Assembly (NCBI GenBank): GCA_965199555.1
Contig: CBDASJ010000006.1
Coordinates: 496,001-560,000 of the forward strand
Direction of reading: 5' to 3'
DNA: 64,000 bases
Origin: LMUY01 sp965199555
Lineage (GTDB): Bacteria; Pseudomonadota; Alphaproteobacteria; Acetobacterales; Acetobacteraceae
Positions 1-11,884 of this stretch are shown here, piece after piece. Positions within the stretch are counted from its first letter, which is position 1. Each line of letters opens with the position of its first letter. The notes under the pieces are model-generated. The model was not told where the DNA came from. It ran no database searches and was given only the letters and a program-made list of their open reading frames with translations. Made by a program: the position numbers and the translations under genes.

Positions 1-370
1 GATCGGGCATTTGCCGCTCCATCGATCGCGACAGGTCCGGCATCTCCTCCGCGTCGTACGGGAATGGAAACAGCCGGGCATAGTCGGCCACGAGCGCGTC
101 CATGGCGGGCACCTCGTGGTGGTCGACCTCCAGCGTGCTTTCGAACACCAGTTCCTTTTCCCGCCTGCCGAAGCGCGCCAGGGTGACGGAGTTGCCGAAC
201 ACGTCCACCGACCAGTGCAGCGAGATCGGTTCCGGACGGATGGCCAGCACGTGCGACACCAGCCGCTGGTCATGGCTGTCACGCGGCCGGAACATCATCC
301 GATGCTCACCGAAGGCGACGGGATGGCGGTAGCGATAGGCCGTGACGTGTCGAATGGTCAGCAGGGGCAA
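1..370 (-). CDS. Transglutaminase-like protein, N-terminal part (runs off left edge)
   Basis: The minus-strand frame reads MPLLTIRHVTAYRYRHPVAF and continues open to the window edge. The pattern of a beta strand, then an aromatic YRY, then a FRPRD segment is the usual N-terminal beta domain of bacterial transglutaminase-like proteases; the catalytic Cys-His-Asp core would lie outside the window. An in-frame TGA sits just upstream, so the start must be TTG at 370 or a CTG slightly inside. A GGTGA before the TTG may be the ribosome site. A second, full-length member of this superfamily lies at 46593-49856. Specific substrate unknown. Confidence 0.7.
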   Translation of the reverse strand, partial: MPLLTIRHVTAYRYRHPVAFGEHRMMFRPRDSHDQRLVSHVLAIRPEPISLHWSVDVFGNSVTLARFGRREKELVFESTLEVDHHEVPAMDALVADYARLFPFPYDAEEMPDLSRSMERQMPD

Positions 371-605
371 AGGTCACCATGCGAGGGCTGGTAACGCAGC
401 GGGATTGCGGCGGCCGGTCCGACTCCGAACGGGCTAGACGATGAAGTATGCACGACCCGCGCCAACATCGCGCCAGCCGTTTTGTCCGGGTCGCAGTGTT
501 TAAGCACGGACCGTGTTGCCGCTGCCGGTCACAGAAACGCGAACCCAGCGTCGGAAACCGTCGCCGGCCGCTGAGACTTTGCTGCGGCGAAGGGGTTTTA
601 TCGCC

Positions 606-974
606 ATGCGCTCAAGCACACTCGTCCTCGCCATTGGCATGCTTGCCGCGCCGCTGGCCCTGCTCGGCTCGCCGGACACCGGAGCCGCCGCGGCAGGGTT
701 CCCGACCCTGGTGGCCGGTCAGACCAACGACACGGTGAACGGCCATGTGCTGACCGACGCGCCGGTGCCGAGCGTCGGGCCGCGTGGCTTGTCGCCAACC
801 GATCGGGTAGCCGGCGAGGGTAGCCGCACCTTGGATGCCGGGCCAGTCAACAGCACGCCGTTCAGCAGCACGCCCTCCGGCACGCTGTCGTCGGGCGGGT
901 CGCAGGCGAGCAACTCGGACCGGGTGAACGCCCCCTCGGATGGATCGGGCGTGACGCCGAACCTCGGGAAGTAG
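606..974 (+). CDS. Small secreted protein of unknown function
   Basis: This encodes 122 aa. It opens with MRSSTLVLAIGMLAAPLALL, a clear Sec-type signal sequence with a small-residue cleavage region (GAAAA) near residue 29. The mature part is rich in Ser, Gly, Thr, Asn and Pro and has no recognisable domain or cysteines, so it is probably a disordered periplasmic or extracellular protein. The start at 606 is chosen because AAGGGG lies about 10 bases upstream and the signal peptide begins there; an upstream in-frame start at 513 would bury the signal. It ends 2 bases before the convergent CoA-transferase gene. Confidence 0.6.
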   Translation: MRSSTLVLAIGMLAAPLALLGSPDTGAAAAGFPTLVAGQTNDTVNGHVLTDAPVPSVGPRGLSPTDRVAGEGSRTLDAGPVNSTPFSSTPSGTLSSGGSQASNSDRVNAPSDGSGVTPNLGK

Positions 975-976
975 GC

Positions 977-1624
977 TCAGGCGGGACGATGCAGAGGAGC
1001 GGCGGTACGCTCCTGTAGGCCGGCGAAGTCCAACCCCGGCACGATGTCGAGGACGACGAAGCCTCGTTCCGTGACGTCCAGGACGGCTAGATTGGTGTAG
1101 ACCCGGCTAACCGCACCCAGCGCCGTCAGGGGATACGAGCAGGTCTTCACTAGCCGCGACTCGCCGGCCTTGGTTGTGTGTTCCATGACCGCCCATAGCC
1201 GTTTCGCACCGACGGCGAGGTCCATGGCGCCGCCGACCGCAGGCGCGAAATCGTTGTTCGAGCGCGACCAGTTAGCGATGTCGCCGTTCTCCGCCACCTC
1301 GAACGCGCCCAGGACGCACAGGTCCAAATGGCCGCCGCGAATGATGCTGAAGCTGTCGGCCTGGTGGACGTAGCTGCCGCCCTGCCGCAGCGTGATGTGG
1401 GTTTTCCCGGCATTGATCAGCCACGGATCGATCTGGTCCGGTGGCGGTGCTGGCCCCATGCCCAACACGCCATTTTCCGAATGGAACACCACCTCGCGGT
1501 CGAGGGGGACGTGATCCGCCACCAGCACCGGGATGCCGATGCCGAGGTTGACCCACCAGCCCTCCGGGATGTCTACCGCCACCCGGGCTGCCATGGCGAC
1601 CCGGTCGCGCAGCTCAATGGTCAT
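977..1624 (-). CDS. 3-oxoacid CoA-transferase subunit B
   Basis: This 215-aa protein is the beta subunit of a class I CoA-transferase, which moves CoA from a donor such as succinyl-CoA to a 3-oxoacid (3-oxoadipate or acetoacetate). HSENGVLGMG at residues 48-57 carries the catalytic glutamate (E50), which forms the gamma-glutamyl-CoA intermediate. Length matches the family (about 205-220 aa). It lies 27 bases downstream of the alpha subunit, so the two are probably co-transcribed. No other aromatic-degradation or ketone-body genes are adjacent, so PcaJ-type and ScoB-type roles cannot be separated. Confidence 0.88.
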   Translation of the reverse strand: MTIELRDRVAMAARVAVDIPEGWWVNLGIGIPVLVADHVPLDREVVFHSENGVLGMGPAPPPDQIDPWLINAGKTHITLRQGGSYVHQADSFSIIRGGHLDLCVLGAFEVAENGDIANWSRSNNDFAPAVGGAMDLAVGAKRLWAVMEHTTKAGESRLVKTCSYPLTALGAVSRVYTNLAVLDVTERGFVVLDIVPGLDFAGLQERTAAPLHRPA

Positions 1625-1651
1625 CGCGAGCTCCCTCCCTGCCGAGCACGT

Positions 1652-2332
1652 TCATCCGCGCGGTCCGTCATGCGGCACCACCACTACGCGGTCCACGTAG
1701 ATGCCCGGGGTCACGACGCATTCCGGGGGCAGCGCCCCCAGCTCCACTACGGCTTGGACCTGCGCCACGGTCAGGGTCGCCGCGGTCGCCATCACCGGGT
1801 TGAAGTTACGGCCGCTTTCTTTGTAGGTGAGGTTGCCCCACCGGTCGCCTTCCCAGGCCTCCACCAGGGCCACGTCGCCGGGCAAGGCGTATTCCAGCAC
1901 GCAGTTGCGGCCGTTGATTTCGGCGGTGGGCTTGCCTTCGGCCAGGTTCGTGCCGAACGCGGTCGGCGTGTAGAAGGCAGGGATGCCGGCGCCGGCTGCC
2001 CGCAGCCGCTCGGCAAGGGTACCCTGCGGTACCAATTCCAACTCGATCTTGCCGGCTCGATACAGTTCCTCGAATACGAACGAACCGGCGGAGCGCGGGA
2101 ACGAGCAGATGATGCGCCGCACGCGCCCCATCTTCATCAGCTTGGCCAGGCCGAACTCGGCGACGCCGGAATTGTTGGCGACGATGACGAGGTCGCGGGC
2201 GCCCTGCTCGATCAACCCGTCGATCAACTGGTTGGGCTGCCCCACCGCGCCGAAGCCGCCGACCAGGACGATCGCGCCGTCGGCGACACCCTGCAAGGCC
2301 GCCGCCACGGTGGCGACTCGCTTATCGATCAT
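1652..2332 (-). CDS. 3-oxoacid CoA-transferase subunit A
   Basis: This 226-aa alpha subunit pairs with the gene just downstream. The N-terminal glycine-rich loop VGGFGAVGQP (about residues 24-33) is the CoA-binding signature of class I CoA-transferase alpha chains. Further family segments are ANNSGVAEFGLAKL and NGRNCVLEYAL. Its reaction is reversible CoA transfer between succinyl-CoA and a 3-oxoacid in the cytosol. Size and order (A then B) match PcaI/PcaJ and ScoA/ScoB operons. The preferred acid substrate is not readable from the sequence. Confidence 0.88.
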   Translation of the reverse strand: MIDKRVATVAAALQGVADGAIVLVGGFGAVGQPNQLIDGLIEQGARDLVIVANNSGVAEFGLAKLMKMGRVRRIICSFPRSAGSFVFEELYRAGKIELELVPQGTLAERLRAAGAGIPAFYTPTAFGTNLAEGKPTAEINGRNCVLEYALPGDVALVEAWEGDRWGNLTYKESGRNFNPVMATAATLTVAQVQAVVELGALPPECVVTPGIYVDRVVVVPHDGPRG

Positions 2333-2418
2333 TCCGCCCCGACTTCCTTGTCATCCCGGCAAAGCTTGCGCCCGGCGGAACTGCCGAGGCAAGCCCGTGC
2401 CGGAACGTCGGCGGCGGC

Positions 2419-3837
2419 CTAGGACTGCGCGTCCGGCGACAGCACGATGCAACTGCCATGTCCCCGCAGCCGGTCGCAGGCCTGGGTGGCGGACTCGCGG
2501 GACAGGCCGGTCAGCCGGGCGCGATACAAGGTGCCGTGCGCCTCGTGCACCCCTGCCACTGCCTGGCGCGCACCAGACAACACCGCGCCAGCCTGCTCCC
2601 GTGCGTTGCCGACGGCGATATGGGCGAGGCCCTCATTGCCGAAGGCACCGACCTGGATCGCCCAACCACCCGGCTCACCGCGATACACCGGCGCCGATGC
2701 CGCATAGGCGGGTGCAACCAGGCGGAAGCCCGGATGCCGCTGGGCTGCGTCCGCGTTGCTGTAGCCGTAGGCGGACGCCGTTTGCACGGTCGGCACCGGC
2801 GGGGTCGGCAAACGCGGCGGCTCCCGCAAGGTGGCGTATTGCGCCGGGGCGCGCATTGGCGCGGGTTCAGCCGGCGCGCTGTAGCTTTGCCGCGGCGGCG
2901 GTGCGTAGGGGATCGGCGCCGGGTCAACCGCGGCCACCTGCGTCCGTGACGGCGGCGGCTCCGTTGCCGGCGGCGGCACGTAGGCTGCGACCTCCCCGCG
3001 CGACATGTTCTTCGGCGTCCAACCCGGCGGCGGATCAAACGCGCCGTCCGAAGCGGACGGCGGTGCGTAGGCAACCTCAACCGGTGCCGAGGCAACCGGC
3101 GCCGGGACGGGCGGCGGCACATAGGCGGCGGTCGCCGTGTCCGCCGGCGCAGTGTAACGCGGTCCGGCCGGGATGCTGGTCGGCAGCGAGTTCATCGCAT
3201 ACGTTTCAGCAGTGGAACGCCGGTTCGGGAACGTGTCGGTGATATATGGCCCGATCTTGGCGACGTAGCGCCGCGTCTCGTCCGGCAGCGGCCGGTTGCG
3301 GGTCAGGTAGTCGTCCAAGCGGCCCGGACCGCCATTATAGGCGGCCAGGAAGCCCGGCGAGCCGTATAGGTCATACAGCTCGCGAATATAGGCGGTGCCG
3401 GCAAGGATGCTGTTGTGCGGGTCGTACGGGTCGTCATCCAGCCCATAGCGCGCCTTCAGCTCGTCATAGGTGGCGGGCATCACCTGCATCAGCCCCATGG
3501 CGCCGGCGCCGGAGGTGATCGGGGCGCCGTTCATTTCCGTACGGCCGCCGGACTCCACGCGCATGACTTCGCGGATCCACCGCTCGGGGATGTCGTACTT
3601 GCCGGAGGCTTCCCGGATGTACGGGCCCCACGGATCGCTGCGCGGCCCTGGCGGCGTGTAGGAGTGGCGCGCGTGCTGCTCGTACTGGGCCGCTTCCTGC
3701 GTGCTGCTGATGTGCTGACCGCCCGCACAAGCCGAAAGCAGGCCGGCCACTCCCAGACACCCAACCACCCGAAGGCCGGTGCCAAAGGAGATGCGGGATG
3801 CTGCTCGTGTGGAAAGGGAGTGCGGGACGCGACTCAT
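2419..3837 (-). CDS. Lipoprotein lytic transglycosylase with C-terminal SPOR domain
   Basis: This 472-aa envelope protein should cleave the MurNAc-GlcNAc bond of peptidoglycan. It starts with a lipoprotein signal ending in LLSAC (Cys37). The SLT domain spans about residues 70-190: catalytic Glu95 in VESGG, then GLMQVMP (115-121) and AYNGGPG (about 167-173). A long Pro/Ala-rich linker (about 200-390) leads to a C-terminal SPOR-like repeat (GGWAIQVGAFG onward), which binds denuded septal glycan. The architecture suggests an outer-membrane-anchored enzyme acting at the division site. It stands alone, divergent from the ABC gene to its right. Confidence 0.88.
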   Translation of the reverse strand: MSRVPHSLSTRAASRISFGTGLRVVGCLGVAGLLSACAGGQHISSTQEAAQYEQHARHSYTPPGPRSDPWGPYIREASGKYDIPERWIREVMRVESGGRTEMNGAPITSGAGAMGLMQVMPATYDELKARYGLDDDPYDPHNSILAGTAYIRELYDLYGSPGFLAAYNGGPGRLDDYLTRNRPLPDETRRYVAKIGPYITDTFPNRRSTAETYAMNSLPTSIPAGPRYTAPADTATAAYVPPPVPAPVASAPVEVAYAPPSASDGAFDPPPGWTPKNMSRGEVAAYVPPPATEPPPSRTQVAAVDPAPIPYAPPPRQSYSAPAEPAPMRAPAQYATLREPPRLPTPPVPTVQTASAYGYSNADAAQRHPGFRLVAPAYAASAPVYRGEPGGWAIQVGAFGNEGLAHIAVGNAREQAGAVLSGARQAVAGVHEAHGTLYRARLTGLSRESATQACDRLRGHGSCIVLSPDAQS

Positions 3838-4147
3838 GCGGGGCAGTTCTCCGTTCAGGCGCGGCCGGTTAAGGCCTTGGTTGCGACCACCCGATGGCAG
3901 TCGCTCAGATCACTCGGTAGGAAGCCCGGCTAAGTCCCTATCGAAGCGAGGCTTCACGAACAAGCCGGGTCAGGCAGGCGGCACAGGCGAGGCGGCCTTT
4001 TTCAAGTTGCTGTGCTGTTAAGAGCACAGTCTCGTGAGGATAGCATCAAGGGTGAAGCGGCCTTGTGGCGATGTTGCGGCAGCCCCCCCGATCGGCTATC
4101 GCCCCGGCAATGCCAAGCCACCGCCCGCTTTTCCGAAGGCTGCCGTC
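3838..4147. other. Intergenic region between divergent genes
   Basis: About 310 bases separate the transglycosylase start from the preferred ABC ATPase start and probably hold both promoters. I see no clear -35/-10 pair. A short inverted repeat with 7-bp arms (CTGTGCT at 4010-4016, AGCACAG at 4023-4029, 6-base loop) follows a small T run and could be an operator or hairpin. A longer frame of the ABC gene could begin at GTG 4034. Confidence 0.4.
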
Positions 4148-4915
4148 GTGACGGCGGGTATCCACGCAGACGGGCTCAGCGTCGACTTCCCGATCTATCA
4201 TGGCGGCGGGCGCAGCCTGAAGAAGGCCGTGTTCGCCGCAGCCTCCGGTCGGCTTGGCGAGGACCGGCAGCACCGCATCGTGGTGCAGGCGCTGCGCAAC
4301 GTGTCCTTCACCCTGCGCCCTGGCGACCGGCTGGGCCTGGTGGGCGGCAACGGCGCCGGCAAGACCACGCTGCTGCGGACCCTTGCCGGCATCTACGAGC
4401 CAGTGGTGGGCCAACTCCGCGTCGACGGCGTGATCGGCTCTCTGCTGGACGTGAACGCCGGCATGAACCCGGACCTGTCGGGCCGCGAGAACATCCTGCT
4501 GCGCGGCCTGTACAACCGCATGTCGCAGGCGCAGATCGCCGCCATGGTGGAGGACGTCATGGATTTCGCCGAGCTGGGCGAGTTCATGGAATTGCCGGTA
4601 CGGCTTTATTCTTCCGGCATGGGCGTTCGCCTGGCCTTCGCCATGGCCACGGCCATCCGTCCGCAGATCCTGTTGATGGATGAGTGGTTCCTGGCCGGGG
4701 ACGCCAACTTCCTGGACAAGGCCCGCGCGCGGCTGGAAAACCTGGTGCGGACGGCGGAAATCCTCGTGCTGTCATCCCACCTCGACTCGATCGTGCGAGA
4801 ATGGGCGACGCGGGTGATCTGGCTCGACCACGGCCGCATCCGCGACGATGGCGAACCGGAAGCGGTGTTGCAGAACTACCTGGGTGCCCGGCAAGCGGAG
4901 CCGTCCCCGGCCTAA
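4148..4915 (+). CDS. ABC transporter ATP-binding protein, polysaccharide-export type
   Basis: This ATPase resembles the Wzt/KpsT/TagH group that powers export of O-antigen, capsule or other surface glycans. Key parts are GLSVDFPIYHG near the N-terminus, Walker A GGNGAGKTT, the GMNPDLSGREN segment typical of the group, signature SSGMG and Walker B LLMDEWFLAGD. The start is set at GTG 4148 because GAAGG lies 8 bases upstream and homology begins there; GTG 4034 would add 38 low-complexity residues. No permease or glycan genes are adjacent, so the transported polymer is unknown. Confidence 0.8.
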   Translation: MTAGIHADGLSVDFPIYHGGGRSLKKAVFAAASGRLGEDRQHRIVVQALRNVSFTLRPGDRLGLVGGNGAGKTTLLRTLAGIYEPVVGQLRVDGVIGSLLDVNAGMNPDLSGRENILLRGLYNRMSQAQIAAMVEDVMDFAELGEFMELPVRLYSSGMGVRLAFAMATAIRPQILLMDEWFLAGDANFLDKARARLENLVRTAEILVLSSHLDSIVREWATRVIWLDHGRIRDDGEPEAVLQNYLGARQAEPSPA

Positions 4916-4924
4916 CGCCTCCGG

Positions 4925-5482
4925 CTAAACCCGCAAATGGTCCGGGATCGTCATGCCCAGCCGGGTCGGCACGTCCCAAATCTCGCGCACGGCGCGCAGC
5001 GGCTTGAACCCGGCGTGGAGATAGGCCGGCATGGCCCTCGGGTGGTCCGCCGTGCAGGTGTTGACGGTGACGCCACGGGCGCCCAGGCCGAACGCGGCCT
5101 CGACCGCAGCGCGCAGGAAGGCGTTGCCTAACCCGTGACCGATGGCGAACGGCATGAGGCCGAAATAGCTGAGGTTCACGTCCGGGCGGGATCGCGCGTC
5201 GAGTTCGAAGAACCCTGCCGGCTCACCATCGCAATACAGCACATGGATGCCGACCGCCCGGTCGGCCAATATGCCCGCCAACGCGCCGTCCGGCATGGCG
5301 CGGCGCAACCACCAAAGATGCGCCGCGCCGACCGTGTCGTAGAGGTAGCGGTAGAAGCTGACGCTCGGCCGCGACAGCCGAACCAGGCTGGCATGCGGCG
5401 GCAAACCGGGCATCGGCCCGGCCGGTGGGCGGTCCATGCGCAGAAACGTCACCGTCACGCCGACATGGGTGGTGGGCTGCAC
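4925..5482 (-). CDS. GNAT-family N-acetyltransferase
   Basis: This 185-aa protein begins with a GTG 2 bases after the rpoD stop. The VTVTFLRMDRPPAGP strand opens the fold. The acetyl-CoA-binding region is FGLMPFAIGHGLGNAFLRAA, in the position of the usual Q/RxxGxG/A motif A, and VTVNTCTADHPRAMPAYLHAG matches motif B. Substrate unknown. The position directly behind rpoD suggests read-through from that operon. The gene converges on the ABC ATPase with a 9-base gap. Confidence 0.78.
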   Translation of the reverse strand: MQPTTHVGVTVTFLRMDRPPAGPMPGLPPHASLVRLSRPSVSFYRYLYDTVGAAHLWWLRRAMPDGALAGILADRAVGIHVLYCDGEPAGFFELDARSRPDVNLSYFGLMPFAIGHGLGNAFLRAAVEAAFGLGARGVTVNTCTADHPRAMPAYLHAGFKPLRAVREIWDVPTRLGMTIPDHLRV

Positions 5483-5484
5483 GG

Positions 5485-7428
<1,944 letters not shown>

Positions 7429-7458
7429 GGCGGAAGTCTCCCACTCTATCGAGGCCGA

Positions 7459-9252
7459 TTAAGCCTCTGCATCATCGACCTGGGCGTCATATGCCAGGGC
7501 CTCACGGGCGGCGCACAGGGCCACCAGGCGGTTTTGGGCCGCCGGGCTAGGCGATGCGTGAAAGGCGGCGGCGGCGGCGGCCACCTCGCGCTCCAGCAGC
7601 GGCCGGTTCAGCAAGCCAAAGAAATGCCACCATCCCGCCTCCGCTTCTGCCGGCATGGCGCCCGCTCCAGCACAGGCTGGGAGGGGCATGGGGCGTGCGG
7701 AAAGCACCCGCTGCGCCTGCGCGGCGTGTCCAGACTGTGCGAGGTGGTTCATGAGCCCCTCAGTGTCAAGCTCCGCGCCCGAATCGTACCAGTGCACCAG
7801 GGTTTCACGCAGGCCAACCAGATCCCGTTCCAGCGGCAGGCCGGACAAGGCTTCCGACACGTCGCCGATCAGCAGCGGGTGGTTCAGCAGGATGGCCAGC
7901 AACGCGCGATGCCGCTCCGCCGTGGCAGAGCCCGCGCCGGGCGGGCTGCGCGGCGGAGGCGGCGCGGCCGGCCGGCCATCCTTGGTGGGGCGGCGGCGGT
8001 TCGCCGCGAAGAACCGGTCCCGCAGGGCGGTGCGATACTCGCCGCTCAGGGTCTTGTCGCCGATCCGAGCGGCAGCGGCATCCAAGCGGTTGCGCAGGGC
8101 CGACCTGGCTTCCGGCGTGTCGCTGGCGAAGCCTTCGCGCAGCAGGTCGAACAGGGCGTGGGCCAGGGGGCGCTTGCTGGCCAGCACGGCGGCGAACGCG
8201 GCCGGACCGCCGCCGCGGATCAGCGTGTCCGGATCCTCCCCGGCGGGAAGCGTTGCGAGGCACAGCGTACGGTCCGGCGCGATCAAGGGCAGCGCCACCT
8301 CCGCCGCCCGGGCAGCGGCGCGCGCCCCGGCGGCGTCGCCGTCGAAGCACAGGGTCGGCGCATCCGACAGCCGCCACAGCTCCTCCAACTGGCCGGCGGT
8401 CAGCGCGGTGCCCAGCGGGGCGACGGCGCCGACAAACCCGGCTTGGTGCAGCGCGATCACGTCCATGTAGCCCTCGGCCACGATCACGCCGTGCTCGGAG
8501 CGCCGGGCGCCTTCCCGTGCCAGGTCCAGCGCATACAGGGTGCGGCTTTTGGAATAAACCGCCGTTTCCGGGCCGTTGATGTATTTCGGCTTGGCGTCGC
8601 CCAGACCGCGACCGCCGAAGCTGATCGTGCGGCCGCGCCGGTCGCGGATCGGGAACATCACGCGGTTGTAGAACAGCTCCCGCGTCGAGCCGTCGTCGCG
8701 CGTTTGCAGCAGCCCGGCCTCCGCCACCCGGGCGGCGTCAACATCCGCGCGTGCCAGCTCCGCCACCAGCCCGCCACGCCCATCGCCGGACCAACCGAGG
8801 CCGAAGCGCTGGATGGTTTCGTCGCTGAGCCCGCGGCCGTGCAGGTAGGCCAGGGCTTCCCGCCCTTCCCGCTCGTGCAGGCGCCGTGTGAAGCTGGCGG
8901 CGGCGAGGTCCAGCACGCCGGTCAGGTCGAGCCGTTCGCGCTCCGCGTCGGCGGCGGCGGGGGATTGCTTCGGCACCTCCAGCCCGGCCTCGCCGGCCAG
9001 GCGCTCCACCGCCTCGATGAAGCCGGCGCCCTCCGTGTTCATCACGAAGCCAATCGCGTCGCCATGCGCGCCGCAGCCGAAACAATGGTAGCCGTCGTCG
9101 TAAACGTAGAAGGACGCCGTCTTCTCGCCGTGAAACGGGCAGCAGCCCTTCCACGACTTGCCGGAGCGGGCGAGCTTCACCTTGCGGCCGACCAGGGCCG
9201 CCATCGGCGTGCGCGCCCGCAGCTCGTCCAGAAAGGCGGGCGGAAGCGCCAT
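7459..9252 (-). CDS. dnaG: DNA primase DnaG
   Basis: This 597-aa enzyme lays RNA primers for replication forks. The N-terminal CHC2 zinc ribbon shows CPFH (38-41) and CFGC (57-60). The catalytic TOPRIM part includes YNRVMFPIRDRRG, FGGRGLGDAKPKY, the acidic VAEGYMDVIAL and CFDGDAAG. The C-terminal helicase-binding domain is weaker, as in other family members. The ATG overlaps the stop of yqeY by one base (TGATG), and rpoD follows, so the three are translationally linked in a macromolecular-synthesis operon. Confidence 0.96.
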   Translation of the reverse strand: MALPPAFLDELRARTPMAALVGRKVKLARSGKSWKGCCPFHGEKTASFYVYDDGYHCFGCGAHGDAIGFVMNTEGAGFIEAVERLAGEAGLEVPKQSPAAADAERERLDLTGVLDLAAASFTRRLHEREGREALAYLHGRGLSDETIQRFGLGWSGDGRGGLVAELARADVDAARVAEAGLLQTRDDGSTRELFYNRVMFPIRDRRGRTISFGGRGLGDAKPKYINGPETAVYSKSRTLYALDLAREGARRSEHGVIVAEGYMDVIALHQAGFVGAVAPLGTALTAGQLEELWRLSDAPTLCFDGDAAGARAAARAAEVALPLIAPDRTLCLATLPAGEDPDTLIRGGGPAAFAAVLASKRPLAHALFDLLREGFASDTPEARSALRNRLDAAAARIGDKTLSGEYRTALRDRFFAANRRRPTKDGRPAAPPPPRSPPGAGSATAERHRALLAILLNHPLLIGDVSEALSGLPLERDLVGLRETLVHWYDSGAELDTEGLMNHLAQSGHAAQAQRVLSARPMPLPACAGAGAMPAEAEAGWWHFFGLLNRPLLEREVAAAAAAFHASPSPAAQNRLVALCAAREALAYDAQVDDAEA

Positions 9253-9704
9253 CAGCCGGCCAGGCGCGCCTTCACCAGCGGGGTGGCGCGGCCCATGTCG
9301 AGCGCCGCCGCGTGCTTGGCCTTCAGCGCCGCCATGACGCGGCCCATGTCCTTAGGCCCGGCCGCGCCGGTCTCGCTCACCGCGGCATCCACCGCGGCGG
9401 CCAGGGCGGCGTCGTCCATCTGCTGCGGCAGGAAGCCCTCGATCACGGCGATCTCCGCTTCCTCCTTGGCCGCCAACTCCGGTCGGGCGCCCTGGGTGTA
9501 GAGCGCCACGGACTCACGCCGGGACTTCACCATGCCGCGCAGCACCGCCGTGACGGCCTCGTCCGCGAGCGGCTCGGCGGGGCGCACGGCGATGTCGGCG
9601 TCCTTCACCTTGGCCAGGATCATGCGCAGCGTGGAAGTGCGGGCGGAGTCGCCAGCCTTCATGGAGGCCTTGAGCGCGTCGGTGAACTGGGTGCGGAGGG
9701 TCAT
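9252..9704 (-). CDS. GatB/YqeY domain-containing protein
   Basis: This 150-aa protein corresponds to the stand-alone YqeY family, related to the tail domain of the GatB amidotransferase subunit. The sequence fits throughout: an N-terminal LRTQFTDALKASMKAGD helix, STLRMILAKVKDADI, and a C-terminal GPKDMGRVMAAL segment. YqeY is thought to influence tRNA-dependent amidation or tRNA handling, but its exact role is unsettled. It commonly precedes dnaG in alphaproteobacteria, as here. It starts 4 bases after the stop of the PIN-domain gene, with no strong Shine-Dalgarno of its own. Confidence 0.88.
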   Translation of the reverse strand: MTLRTQFTDALKASMKAGDSARTSTLRMILAKVKDADIAVRPAEPLADEAVTAVLRGMVKSRRESVALYTQGARPELAAKEEAEIAVIEGFLPQQMDDAALAAAVDAAVSETGAAGPKDMGRVMAALKAKHAAALDMGRATPLVKARLAG

Positions 9705-9708
9705 GGGA

Positions 9709-10164
9709 TCAGTCCGATAAAGGATGGCATGGGATCACGTCGAGCACGCCTTGTGCCGCATAGCCGATGATACGGCGATCGCTGGTCACCGGTGGAATGC
9801 CGCGATGCTGGGCCTCCGCAATCAGGAACCGATCGGCCGGGCCAAGATGGATTGTGGCTGGAAGCAGCGACGCGGCCAGCGCGACTTCCGACGAAAGCCT
9901 CGCCTCCCGTAAACCAGGCCCGGCGCTGAAGCGCTTGAACCAGACTGCCGGATTGGGATCGAACCTCACGCGCGGTCCATCCCGCCGCGGCCGTCCGAGC
10001 ACGCCAATCTCCCAGCCCGAGATGGGCGAGTAGAAAACCTCACTTGCATCGACAAAGGGTTGCAACGCAGTGACGGTCGCATTCGGCAGCCCCTGCGCGA
10101 ACCAGATGATCGCGCAGGTGTCGAGCAGACGCCGCTCATCGATGCAAGATGCCCATTTCGGCAT
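9709..10164 (-). CDS. PIN-domain ribonuclease, probable type II toxin
   Basis: This 151-aa PIN-domain protein shows the acidic metal-binding residues of VapC-like RNases: Asp15 in RLLDTCAI, Glu52 in SGWEIG, Asp111 in LGPADRFLIAEA and Asp129 in VTSDRR. Such toxins cut tRNA or other RNA when their antitoxin is lost. The ATG at 10164 lies inside the antitoxin gene (29-base overlap), which suggests translational coupling. The SPISGWEIG segment resembles the PIN subfamily often paired with Phd/YefM antitoxins. The gene directly precedes yqeY-dnaG-rpoD on the same strand. Confidence 0.82.
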   Translation of the reverse strand: MPKWASCIDERRLLDTCAIIWFAQGLPNATVTALQPFVDASEVFYSPISGWEIGVLGRPRRDGPRVRFDPNPAVWFKRFSAGPGLREARLSSEVALAASLLPATIHLGPADRFLIAEAQHRGIPPVTSDRRIIGYAAQGVLDVIPCHPLSD

Positions 10165-10405
10165 CCCAGACGTCGTCCAATGCCGGTTCGGTCGGATCAA
10201 CGCCGGGCGCAATCTCGGCCGTGCCCCGCATGAAGCCGTGGAACTGGTCCGCTGCCACAGTGGCGGCGTGCGGTGGCAGGAGGCGGGCGACGACGGGTCC
10301 GCGCTTGGTAACCGCCAATTCCTCGATCTCACCGGCAGCCACTTGATCCAGCAGATCGAGGCACATCGCCTTGAACTCGGACGCGCTCACGGCCTGCTTT
10401 GTCAT
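10136..10405 (-). CDS. Phd/YefM-type antitoxin
   Basis: This 89-aa protein begins MTKQAVSASEFKAMCLDLLD and includes ELAVTKRGPVVARLLP, the DNA-binding and dimerisation core of the Phd/YefM antitoxin family. The C-terminal tail (DDVWDAEMGILHR) would wrap the toxin. It lies upstream of, and overlaps, the PIN toxin gene, the usual antitoxin-first order, and probably autoregulates the pair. The ATG at 10405 fits the family N-terminus; a longer frame upstream belongs to the antisense of carA. Confidence 0.82.
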   Translation of the reverse strand: MTKQAVSASEFKAMCLDLLDQVAAGEIEELAVTKRGPVVARLLPPHAATVAADQFHGFMRGTAEIAPGVDPTEPALDDVWDAEMGILHR

Positions 10406-10453
10406 TGCACCAACATAGTCATCTATCTGAGCAGACCACTCAAGCTTTGCCTT

Positions 10454-10468
10454 GGGAAGTTTTTTCCC
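10454..10468. promoter_or_regulatory. Short palindrome upstream of the HTH-carA gene (possible operator)
   Basis: GGGAA at 10454-10458 and TTCCC at 10464-10468 form an inverted repeat around a T run, 13 bases before the ATG of the HTH-CarA gene and in the region shared with the divergent antitoxin gene. Its position suits an operator for the helix-turn-helix encoded just downstream. This is inference only. Confidence 0.3.
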
Positions 10469-10481
10469 ATATGCCTGCGCT

Positions 10482-11825
<1,344 letters not shown>

Positions 11826-11850
11826 AGTTTAGTCATTTATGAACGTTTCT

Positions 11851-11878
11851 TTGTATAACTTGATAAAGTAGCTATACG
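11851..11878 (+). promoter_or_regulatory. Candidate promoter for the ATPase gene
   Basis: The 59-base gap after carA is strikingly AT-rich for this genome. TTGTAT (11851-11856) and TATACG (11873-11878), spaced by 16 bases, resemble -35 and -10 boxes. The -10 lies only 6 bases before the ATG at 11885, so transcription would start at or near the start codon, giving a leaderless message. Not tested. Confidence 0.35.
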
Positions 11879-11884
11879 GACGCG

